DNA of 64,000 bases from Sphingobium sp. WTD-1 (GTDB lineage Bacteria; Pseudomonadota; Alphaproteobacteria; Sphingomonadales; Sphingomonadaceae), in NCBI RefSeq assembly GCF_030128825.1, contig NZ_CP119127.1, forward strand, positions 1,736,001 through 1,800,000. Reading direction: 5' to 3'. Positions within the stretch are counted from its first letter, which is position 1; every line of letters begins with the position of its first letter. The position numbers were made by a program, and so were the translations under genes. The notes beneath the pieces are model-generated. The model did not search any database and was not told the DNA's origin. It saw nothing but the letters and a program-made list of their open reading frames with translations. This document shows positions 8,235 to 15,310 of this stretch, in pieces.

Positions 8235-9869
8235 TTGCATAGACGCGACTTCCTGGCCTTTGGCACTTTGGGTGTCGGCGGGCTCGTCCTGCCGTCCTTT
8301 TTCGGCAAGGTCATTGCAGCAGAGGATCTGAACAGCGCGCTCGACGTCGGCTTCAAGAAGGGGCTGGCCGACGCCGCGATGAACGCGGCCAAGAGCGCCG
8401 GCGCCAGCTATTGCGACGTGCGCGTCGGCCGCTACCTGCGCCAGTTCGTCATCACCCGCGAAAAGAATGTCGAGAATATCGTCAACACCGAATCCACCGG
8501 TGTCGGTATCCGCGTGCTGGCCAATGGCGCCTGGGGTTTCGCCGCCACCAATGAGCTGAGCAAGGAAGCGGTCGCCAAGGCCGCGCAGCAGGCCGTCGCC
8601 ATTGCCAAGGCCAATGCGCCGCAGCAGAGCGCCCCGGTCCAGCTCGCCCCGGTCAAGGGCGCGGGCGAGGTCAGCTGGAAGACGCCGATCGTCAAGAACA
8701 GCATGGCTGTGCCGATCAAGGACAAGGTTGACCTGCTGATGGGCGTGAACGCCGCCGCCATGGACGCGGGCGCCGACTTCATCAATTCGATCCTGTTCCT
8801 GGTCAATGAGCAGAAATATTTCGCCAGCACCGATGGCAGCTATATCGACCAGGATGTCCACCGCATCTGGGCGCCGATGACGGTCACCGCGGTCGACAAG
8901 ACCAGCGGCAAGTTCCGCACGCGCGAGGGCCTGTCCTCGCCGATGGGCCTGGGCTTCGAATATCTCGACGGCGCCGCCAGCGGCAAGACCGTGCTGCCCA
9001 ATGGCGTCACCGTCTATGGCAACAGCTATGACATGAAGGAGGACGCGATCGCCTCCGCCAAGCAGGCGCGCGCCAAGCTCAAGGCGCCGTCGGTCAAGCC
9101 GGGCAAATATGACCTGGTGCTCGATCCGTCGCACACCTGGCTCACCATCCACGAATCCGTCGGTCATCCGCTCGAACTGGACCGCGTGCTGGGCTATGAA
9201 GCCAATTATGCCGGCACCAGCTTTGCCACGATGGACAAGCTGCAGGCCCATTTCCAATATGGCAGCGACAAGGTGAACATCGTCGCCGACAAGGTCCAGC
9301 CCGGCAGCCTGGGCGCCGTCGCCTATGACGACGAGGGCGTGAAGACCAAGAAGTGGGATCTGATCCGCGACGGCAAGCTGGTCGGCTATCAGGCGATCCG
9401 TGACCAGGCCCATATCGAGGGCAAGAAGGAATCGGATGGCTGCGCCTATGCCGACAGCTGGTCCAATGTGCAGTTCCAGCGCATGGCCAATGTCAGCCTG
9501 GAACCGGGCAAGACCAAGCAGAGCGTTGCCGACATGATTTCCGGTGTCGAGGACGGCATCTACATCATCGGCGACGGCAGCTTCTCGATCGATCAGCAGC
9601 GCTATAACGCCCAGTTTGGCGGCCAGCTCTTCTACGAGATCAAGAACGGCAAGATCACCCAGCAGATCGAGGATGTCGCCTACCAGATCCGCACCCCGGA
9701 ATTCTGGAATGCCTGCGTCGGCGTCTGCGACCAGAGCGACTATCGCCTGGGTGGCTCTTTCTTCGACGGCAAGGGCCAGCCGGCCCAGGTCTCCGCCGTG
9801 TCGCACGGGTCTTCGACCGCGCGCTTCAACGGTATCAACGTCATCAACACCGCGCGTTCGCTCGGCTGA
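8235..9869 (+). CDS. TldD-family metalloprotease with Tat-type signal sequence
   Basis: 544 residues from a TTG at 8235, chosen because TGGAGG lies at 8224-8229 and because the N terminus then reads as a twin-arginine signal: HRRDFLAFG followed by a hydrophobic core (GTLGVGGLVLPSFFG). The body is TldD/PmbA. The HExxxH zinc site of TldD is present as IHESVGHPLELDR at about residues 311-323, within the expected central region. The C-terminal beta-rich part includes GSFSIDQQRYNAQFGGQLFY and RTPEFWNACVGVCDQSDYRL. TldD/TldE heterodimers trim peptides such as microcin B17 and CcdA in the cytoplasm of enterics. An exported form suggests a periplasmic substrate. A TldE-like partner follows 19 bases downstream, so the two form an operon. 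Standard TldD is about 480 residues; the excess matches the signal region. Confidence 0.85.
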   Translation: MHRRDFLAFGTLGVGGLVLPSFFGKVIAAEDLNSALDVGFKKGLADAAMNAAKSAGASYCDVRVGRYLRQFVITREKNVENIVNTESTGVGIRVLANGAWGFAATNELSKEAVAKAAQQAVAIAKANAPQQSAPVQLAPVKGAGEVSWKTPIVKNSMAVPIKDKVDLLMGVNAAAMDAGADFINSILFLVNEQKYFASTDGSYIDQDVHRIWAPMTVTAVDKTSGKFRTREGLSSPMGLGFEYLDGAASGKTVLPNGVTVYGNSYDMKEDAIASAKQARAKLKAPSVKPGKYDLVLDPSHTWLTIHESVGHPLELDRVLGYEANYAGTSFATMDKLQAHFQYGSDKVNIVADKVQPGSLGAVAYDDEGVKTKKWDLIRDGKLVGYQAIRDQAHIEGKKESDGCAYADSWSNVQFQRMANVSLEPGKTKQSVADMISGVEDGIYIIGDGSFSIDQQRYNAQFGGQLFYEIKNGKITQQIEDVAYQIRTPEFWNACVGVCDQSDYRLGGSFFDGKGQPAQVSAVSHGSSTARFNGINVINTARSLG

Positions 9870-9888
9870 CGCTTAGGGAGATAATAAG

Positions 9889-11223
9889 ATGAGCATCCTT
9901 ACCGAAGCGCAGGCCAAGGCCATCCTGACCAAGGTCGTCGCCCTGTCGAAGGCCGACGAATGCACCGCGCAACTGACCGGCAAGATCCAGGGCAATATTC
10001 GCTTTGCCCGCAACGACGTGTCGACCGCGGGGCTGACCGACGATATCGAGCTGGCGGTCCAGGTCGCCTATGGCAAGAAGGTCGGCACCGCCACCATCAA
10101 CCAGTTCGATGACGCCTCGCTGGAACGCGTGGTGCGCCGGGCCGAAACGCTGGCCAATCTGGCCCCGGACAATCCGGAATTTATGCCGGCGGTGGACAGG
10201 CAAGCCTACAAGGCCAGCCCTACCTTCGCCCAGTCGACCGCCGACATCACGCCGGAATATCGCGCCCAGGTGGCGTCGACTTCGATCAGCGCCTGCAAGT
10301 CGCAGAAGCTGATCGCCGCCGGCTATCTGGAGGATAATCAGAGCTTCGTCGCGATCGCCAACTCCAAGGGCAATTTCGGCTATCAGCGTTCGACCATGCT
10401 GGATTATACCTGCACCGTCCGGACCGAGGATGGCCGGGGTTCCGGCTGGGTCGGCACCGACACGCAGGACGCCACCCGCTTCAAGGCGGACAGCGACATC
10501 CAGATCGCGATGCGCAAGGCATCGGCCTCGTCCGAGGCCAAGGCGCTGGAGCCGGGCAAATATACCGTCATCCTGGAACCGATGGCGGCCGCAGGCCTGA
10601 TCGGTTTCATGTTCTACTTCTTCGGCGCGCGCGAGGCGGACGAGGGCCGCAGCTTCCTGTCGAAGAAGGGCGGCGGCAACAAGCTCGGCGAACAGGTGTT
10701 CGGGCCGCAGGTCAATTTCTACACCGACCCGTGGGATCCGGTCGCGCCCTGCCTGCCCTGGGATGATGACGGCCTCGCGCGCCAGCGCGTCGACATGGTC
10801 AAGGACGGCAAGGTCACGAACCTCAACTACAGCCGCTACTGGGCAAGTAAGCAGGGCAAGCCTGCGATCGGCCAGATGGGCAATATCCTGATGACCGGCG
10901 GCACCAAGACCACCGCCGACCTGGTCCGCTCGACCGAGCGCGGCGTGCTGGTCACTCGCACCTGGTATATCCGCATGGTCGACCCGCAGACCGTGCTGCT
11001 GACCGGCCTGACCCGCGACGGCACCTTCTATGTCGAGAACGGCCAGATCAAATATCCGATCAAGAATTTCCGGTTCAACGAGAGCCCGGTGATCATGCTC
11101 AACAATGTCGAAGAGCTGGGTCGCCCGGTCCGCGTGCCGCCGGACGAAGTGTCGATGAACATCGTCGTGCCGCCGATGAAGCTGCGCGACTTCACCTTCA
11201 CCTCGCTCTCGGACGCGGTGTAA
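9889..11223 (+). CDS. TldE/PmbA-family partner protein
   Basis: 444 residues, ATG at 9889 behind a gggag ribosome-binding site. The protein belongs to the PmbA/TldD superfamily: an N-terminal domain with QGNIRFARNDVSTAGLTDDI, and a C-terminal barrel with LTGLTRDGTFYVENGQIKYP and NFRFNESPVIMLNNVEELGR. It lacks the HExxxH zinc motif, as expected for the non-catalytic TldE subunit that completes the TldD active-site cavity. No signal peptide is visible, although the upstream TldD partner has a Tat signal. If the two proteins form a heterodimer, this subunit may be carried across the membrane with its partner. It follows tldD by 19 bases in the same operon and is followed by a structured repeat. 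Confidence 0.8.
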   Translation: MSILTEAQAKAILTKVVALSKADECTAQLTGKIQGNIRFARNDVSTAGLTDDIELAVQVAYGKKVGTATINQFDDASLERVVRRAETLANLAPDNPEFMPAVDRQAYKASPTFAQSTADITPEYRAQVASTSISACKSQKLIAAGYLEDNQSFVAIANSKGNFGYQRSTMLDYTCTVRTEDGRGSGWVGTDTQDATRFKADSDIQIAMRKASASSEAKALEPGKYTVILEPMAAAGLIGFMFYFFGAREADEGRSFLSKKGGGNKLGEQVFGPQVNFYTDPWDPVAPCLPWDDDGLARQRVDMVKDGKVTNLNYSRYWASKQGKPAIGQMGNILMTGGTKTTADLVRSTERGVLVTRTWYIRMVDPQTVLLTGLTRDGTFYVENGQIKYPIKNFRFNESPVIMLNNVEELGRPVRVPPDEVSMNIVVPPMKLRDFTFTSLSDAV

Positions 11224-11240
11224 GGCAGGAAGCAACCCAT

Positions 11241-11368
11241 AATCCTCCCCTGTGAAGGGGAGGTGGCTGGCCGAAGGCCAGACGGAGGGGTGTCACCCTA
11301 TCGATGGCAGGACACCCCTCCACCATTTGCTGCGCAAATGGTCCCCCTCTCCCCGATGGGGGAGGATT
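11241..11368. repeat. Composite inverted-repeat intergenic element
   Basis: A 128-base element whose ends are inverted (AATCCTCCCC at 11241-11250, GGGGAGGATT at 11359-11368). Inside is a second pair (GGAGGGGTGTC at 11284-11294, GACACCCCTCC at 11311-11321). Two small hairpins sit between the pairs: TGGCTGGCCGAAGGCCAGA and CCATTTGCTGCGCAAATGG. The whole would fold into a cloverleaf-like structure. This architecture resembles repeats I recall as common between genes of sphingomonads. It separates the tldE-like gene from the DUF4159 gene. Confidence 0.75.
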
Positions 11369-11396
11369 ATGCAGATTGGGCGTTCGATTAGCTTTG

Positions 11397-12092
11397 ATGA
11401 CACGCGGCGAGTTTCTTCGGTTGATGGCGGGCGGTCTGGCTGGCGCAATGCTGGCCCGTCCCCTTGCCGCCGCGGGAGGCTATGATTTCTGGTTCACGCG
11501 GCTGCGCTATGACTCGGGCGACTGGGATGTCGACCAGCGCATGCCGTCCAACCTCATCACCTCGCTGATCGACTATACGACGCTGCGGGTCGACCCGAAG
11601 GAGCATGTCATCGCCCTTTCGGACCCGAAGATGCTGACCGCGCCCTTCTGCTATATGGCGGGGCACAAGCTGGTCGAATTTTCAGAAGCCGAGCGGCGTA
11701 ATTTCGAGCGCTATGTCCGCAATGGCGGCTTCGTCCTGGTGGACGATTGCAACCATGACATAGACGGCCTGTTCGCCCGATCCTTCGAGGCGCAGATGGC
11801 CAAGATTTTCGGCCCCAAGGCGTTGAAGATGCTGCCCAAGACCCATCCGGTCTATCGCAGCTTCTTCACGTTCGACGGGCCGCCCAATACCGCGCTGGAA
11901 CTGAACGGCTGGGGCGACGATCTGGTCCACGACTATCTCAAGGGGATAGAGGTGAGCGGGCGCCTGGGCGTTCTCTACAGCAACAAGGATTATGGCTGCG
12001 AGTGGGACTATGACTGGCGCAACAAGCGCTTCCTGGCCGAGGATAATACCAAGTTCGCGGTCAATATCGTGATGTACGCGCTGTCGTCGTGA
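11397..12092 (+). CDS. DUF4159-domain exported protein
   Basis: 231 residues from the ATG at 11397. The N terminus is a signal sequence (FLRLMAGGLAGAMLARPLA), so the protein is exported or membrane-attached. The mature part is DUF4159: FWFTRLRYDSGDWDVDQRMP, then RYVRNGGFVLVDDCNH around residues 105-120, and a C terminus with VLYSNKDYGCEWDYDW. DUF4159 has a glutamine-amidotransferase-like Rossmann fold without the catalytic cysteine and is regularly linked to MoxR/DUF58/BatA operons. Those genes follow here after a 159-base gap containing a structured repeat. Molecular function is unknown. A role in assembling or maintaining cell-envelope proteins has been proposed for such operons. Confidence 0.75.
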   Translation: MTRGEFLRLMAGGLAGAMLARPLAAAGGYDFWFTRLRYDSGDWDVDQRMPSNLITSLIDYTTLRVDPKEHVIALSDPKMLTAPFCYMAGHKLVEFSEAERRNFERYVRNGGFVLVDDCNHDIDGLFARSFEAQMAKIFGPKALKMLPKTHPVYRSFFTFDGPPNTALELNGWGDDLVHDYLKGIEVSGRLGVLYSNKDYGCEWDYDWRNKRFLAEDNTKFAVNIVMYALSS

Positions 12093-12112
12093 CGCCTTCG
12101 CTCTACTTTTCC

Positions 12113-12223
12113 GTCATCCCCGCGGAGGCGGGTTTGGAGGAGGCACGTGACTCCTCCAAACATCTCCCAAGCCATCCCCAGCCGCAAGGTTTGGAGATGG
12201 ATTCCCGCCTTCGCGGGAATGAC
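12113..12223. repeat. Inverted-repeat doublet with GTCAT...TCCA-type ends
   Basis: The left end (12113-12138, GTCATCCCCGCGGAGGCGGG then tttgga) and the right end (12198-12223) are inverted copies of one palindromic unit; the right unit contains TTCCCGCCTTCGCGGGAA and ends in TGAC. Between them lies a perfect 11-base hairpin (GTTTGGAGGAG at 12132-12142, CTCCTCCAAAC at 12151-12161), and CATCTCCCAA faces TTTGGAGATG further in. The organisation is that of two REP-like palindromes in inverted orientation. It sits between the DUF4159 and moxR genes and its right half runs into the untranslated region just before the moxR start. Confidence 0.75.
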
Positions 12224-12251
12224 ATTGTTATTCGAGGATAGCAGACCGACC

Positions 12252-13241
12252 ATGACCGATATCAGCGAAGCGGAAATCCAACAGAAACTGGCGCGCCTAG
12301 GCGAATTGCGCGCGGCGATCGGCCAGGCGATCGTGGGGCAGGAGGCGGTGGTTGAACAATTGCTGATCGGCCTGCTCGCCGGCGGCCATTGTCTGCTGGA
12401 AGGGGTGCCGGGCCTCGGCAAGACCTTGCTGGTCCGTTCGCTCGGCGAAGCACTCAAGCTCGACTTCCGCCGGGTACAGTTCACCCCCGACCTGATGCCC
12501 AGCGACATTCTCGGCACCGAATTGCTGGAGGAGGATCATGGCACCGGCCATCGCAGCTTCCGCTTCCAGAAGGGGCCGATCTTCACCAACCTGCTGCTGG
12601 CCGATGAACTCAACCGGACCCCGCCCAAGACGCAGGCAGCGCTGCTGGAGGCGATGCAGGAGAGGACCGTCAGCTATGGCGGCACCACCTATCAGTTGCC
12701 ATCGCCCTTTTTCGTGCTGGCGACGCAGAACCCGCTGGAACAGGCCGGCACCTATCCGCTGCCCGAAGCGCAGCTGGACCGCTTTCTCCTCCATATCCGC
12801 GTCGATTATCCGACCGAGCAGGAGGAGCATGATATTCTCGCCCAGACCACCGGCGCCAAGCCGGGCGCGGTGCCGGCGGTGATGCAGGGCGAGGAGGTGC
12901 TGGCGCTGCAGAAGCTGGTGCGCGACGTGCATTTTGGCGAGGATCTGCTGCGCTGGGTGACGCGGATCGTGCGCGCCAGCCGTCCGGGCGAGGGTGCGCC
13001 GGACGATATCCGCAAATATGTGAAATGGGGCGCCGGCCCGCGCGCCGGCCAGTCGCTGATCCTGGCGGCCAAGGCACGCGCCTTGCTCCAGGGCCGTCTG
13101 GCGGCGACGCGCGAGGATATCGTTGCGCTGGCCGGGCCGGTGATGCGCCACCGCCTGCTGCTGTCCTTCGCCGCCGAAGCCGAAGGGAAGAGCGCCGATG
13201 ATGTCGTCGCCGCGCTCGTCCGCGCTGTGCCGCTCGGCTGA
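12252..13241 (+). CDS. MoxR-family AAA+ ATPase
   Basis: 329 residues, ATG at 12252; upstream in-frame codons belong to the repeat. The AAA+ core is complete: Walker A GVPGLGKT at about residues 54-61, the MoxR signature QFTPDLMPSDILG, Walker B LLADELNR, sensor 1 ATQNPLEQAGTYPLPEAQLD, and a C-terminal lid. MoxR ATPases act as chaperones that activate or insert metal centres or assemble complexes together with von Willebrand-type proteins. The next gene (DUF58, 15 bases downstream) is the standard partner, followed by BatA-like and DUF4175 proteins, so the unit is a typical MoxR operon. Substrates are unknown. Confidence 0.9.
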   Translation: MTDISEAEIQQKLARLGELRAAIGQAIVGQEAVVEQLLIGLLAGGHCLLEGVPGLGKTLLVRSLGEALKLDFRRVQFTPDLMPSDILGTELLEEDHGTGHRSFRFQKGPIFTNLLLADELNRTPPKTQAALLEAMQERTVSYGGTTYQLPSPFFVLATQNPLEQAGTYPLPEAQLDRFLLHIRVDYPTEQEEHDILAQTTGAKPGAVPAVMQGEEVLALQKLVRDVHFGEDLLRWVTRIVRASRPGEGAPDDIRKYVKWGAGPRAGQSLILAAKARALLQGRLAATREDIVALAGPVMRHRLLLSFAAEAEGKSADDVVAALVRAVPLG

Positions 13242-13256
13242 TCCGGACACAACGTC

Positions 13257-14150
13257 ATGGCCGATTTCATCCCCCCAGACGTGCGGAGCCGGCTCAAAAG
13301 CCTGCGCCTGCTCACGCGCCGGGCGGTGGGATCGCATGGGCTGGGCTTGCATCACAGCCACAGCCGGGGCGCTGGCCTGGAGTTCGCGCAATATCGCGCC
13401 TATGAGCCGGGCGACGAACTGCGCCAGATCGACTGGAAGCTCTATGCCAGGTCGGACAAATTCTTCGTCCGCGAGGCCGAGCGGGAAAGCCCGGTCGCAG
13501 TCTGGATCCTGATGGATGCCAGCGCCTCGATGGCGCAGACCGATGCGATCCGGCCCGATTATAGCCGGCTCGACGCGGCCAAGGGGATCGCCGCCAGCAT
13601 CGCCGAACTGGCGATGCAGCAGGGCGATCGCTTCGGCTGGATGGCGCTGTCCGACACCGGGCTGCGGTTGCTCCCGCCCGCCACCGGCCTGCGCCAGCGC
13701 GACCGGCTTTTGCTCGACATGCTGCCGCTCCGGGCCGAAGGGGGCTTTGCCGCCGAAGCGCAATTGGCACCGGTCTGGGAACGGATCGGCGCGCATGATC
13801 TGGTGATTTTGCTCAGCGACTGTTTCGAACCCGACGCGATCGATCTGGTCGAGAAGCTGTCGGCGGCCGGGCGCGAGGTTCTGGTGATCGAGATGTTGAC
13901 CGTGGGCGAGCGGGATTTCCCGTTCGACGGCGGCTATCGATTTCGTGACCCAGAGACGGGTGAGGAACTGCTGGGTGACGGCGCCGCGCTGCGCGCCGAA
14001 TTTCTGCGCCGCTTCGGGCAGGCGCGCGCGGAGTTGCATGCGCGGCTCGATGCGGTCGGCATCCGCCGCGCGACCCATGTGCTGGACGAGCCGATCGACC
14101 TGCCGCTGCGCCGCCTGTTCGGCGCCCATGACGCGGCCGAATATTCATGA
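13257..14150 (+). CDS. DUF58 family protein with von Willebrand A-like domain
   Basis: 297 residues. The DUF58 signature is clear at residues 25-75 (GLHHSHSRGAGLEFAQYRAY, EPGDELRQIDWKLYARSDKF). A vWA-like fold follows, with a degenerate metal-ion site (WILMDASASM, the DxSxS motif) at about residues 82-92 and LVILLSDCFEPDAIDLVEKL near 180. No membrane segment is seen. DUF58 proteins work with MoxR ATPases, whose gene ends 15 bases upstream. The stop codon overlaps the next start by four bases (ATGA), so the BatA-like protein is translationally coupled. Confidence 0.85.
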   Translation: MADFIPPDVRSRLKSLRLLTRRAVGSHGLGLHHSHSRGAGLEFAQYRAYEPGDELRQIDWKLYARSDKFFVREAERESPVAVWILMDASASMAQTDAIRPDYSRLDAAKGIAASIAELAMQQGDRFGWMALSDTGLRLLPPATGLRQRDRLLLDMLPLRAEGGFAAEAQLAPVWERIGAHDLVILLSDCFEPDAIDLVEKLSAAGREVLVIEMLTVGERDFPFDGGYRFRDPETGEELLGDGAALRAEFLRRFGQARAELHARLDAVGIRRATHVLDEPIDLPLRRLFGAHDAAEYS

Positions 14151-15310
14151 CGCCCGCCTTGCTGCTCCCCGCCGCGCTGACCGGCCTGCTGGCGCTGCTG
14201 ATCCCGCTCGCGATCCATATCGCCCGGCGCAGCGAGCAATTGCCGACCGATTTCGCCGCGCTGCGCTGGCTGCGGCAGAAACCCAAGCCGCGGTCCCGCC
14301 TGCGTTTCGACGAATGGCTGCTGCTCGCCCTGCGCCTCGCCCTGTTGGCGCTGGTCGTGCTGTGGATCGCCCATCCGGTGCTGTTCGGCGCGGCGAGCAA
14401 GCAGCCCTATCTCGCGCTGACGCCCGGCATCGATCCGGCGGCGGTGGATGACAAGGTGCTGGCCGATGGCAGGGCACATTGGCTGGCGCTCGGCTATCCC
14501 CGCGTCGAAGCGGGCAAGCCGCTCGCGACCGACGCCATCCCGCTCGGCAGCCTGGTGCGTCAGCTGGACGCGGACCTGCCGCAGGGCGCGCCGCTCACTA
14601 TCATCGTGCCGCAGATGCTCCAGGGCGCCGATGCGGAGCGGCCGCGCCTTTCGCGCGAGGTCGACTGGCGCATCGTCCCCGGCGCGATGCTGGCGGGCAA
14701 GCCGGTGCCGGTGAAGCTACCGTCGATCGCCATCCGCGCCGATGCGGGCCATGCCGCCGGACTGCGCTACCTCTTTGCCGCCGCGCTTGCCTGGCAGCCG
14801 GCGGGCAAGCCGGCCGACGTCGACAGCGGCCCGCTCAACGCGCCACTGCCGCTCTCGGACAAGATCTTGTTCTGGATGAGCGGAGGCAGCTTGCCCGAAG
14901 CGCTGCGACGCTGGATCGCGCAGGGCGGGCAGGCGATCGTCGCCTCCGATGCGCTGCTGCCCCAGGGCGCGACGCCCGCGCCCTTGTGGCAGGATGATCT
15001 TGCCCGGCCGTTGGTGGAGGCGGTGCCGATTGGCAAGGGCCGGCTGCTCCGTTTCAGCCGCCCGTTGCAGCCCGCGCAGATGCCGCAATTGCTGGAGGCC
15101 GATTTCCCCGCCCGCCTGCGCGCGCTGATCCAGCCGCCCAGCATGGCGCCGCAGCGTGCCGATGCCGCCGCCTATGCGCCACTCACCGGCGGACGCGGCT
15201 ATTCGCAACCGCCGGCCGACTTGCGCCCCTGGGTGGCGCTGCTGATCGCGGCGCTGCTGCTGGTCGAACGCTGGTTCGCCACCAGCCGCAAACGGGCGAT
15301 CGCGCCATGA
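14147..15310 (+). CDS. BatA-domain membrane protein
   Basis: 387 residues. An N-terminal BatA (aerotolerance) region has two membrane helices, LLLPAALTGLLALLIPLAIH and LLLALRLALLALVVLWIAHP, separated by a short basic loop (FAALRWLRQKPKPRSRLRFD). A long periplasmic domain with no recognised catalytic motif follows, then a C-terminal helix (WVALLIAALLLVERWFA) with basic cytoplasmic end (TSRKRAIAP). The periplasmic part has GAT-like elements (KILFWMSGGSLPEALRRWIA, QGGQAIVASDALLP). It overlaps both neighbours by four bases (ATGA junctions), so stoichiometric production with DUF58 and DUF4175 proteins is likely. Function is unknown beyond the MoxR operon context. Confidence 0.8.
   Translation: MTPALLLPAALTGLLALLIPLAIHIARRSEQLPTDFAALRWLRQKPKPRSRLRFDEWLLLALRLALLALVVLWIAHPVLFGAASKQPYLALTPGIDPAAVDDKVLADGRAHWLALGYPRVEAGKPLATDAIPLGSLVRQLDADLPQGAPLTIIVPQMLQGADAERPRLSREVDWRIVPGAMLAGKPVPVKLPSIAIRADAGHAAGLRYLFAAALAWQPAGKPADVDSGPLNAPLPLSDKILFWMSGGSLPEALRRWIAQGGQAIVASDALLPQGATPAPLWQDDLARPLVEAVPIGKGRLLRFSRPLQPAQMPQLLEADFPARLRALIQPPSMAPQRADAAAYAPLTGGRGYSQPPADLRPWVALLIAALLLVERWFATSRKRAIAP

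Noticed and set aside
8157..9806. 549-residue minus-strand frame opposite the TldD gene
   Set aside because: Shadow of a high-GC gene; the plus strand carries the HExxxH motif and Tat signal.
11241..11368. Composite repeat considered as a CRISPR array or riboswitch
   Set aside because: There are no equal-length spaced direct repeats and no known aptamer core; the structure is that of nested inverted repeats.
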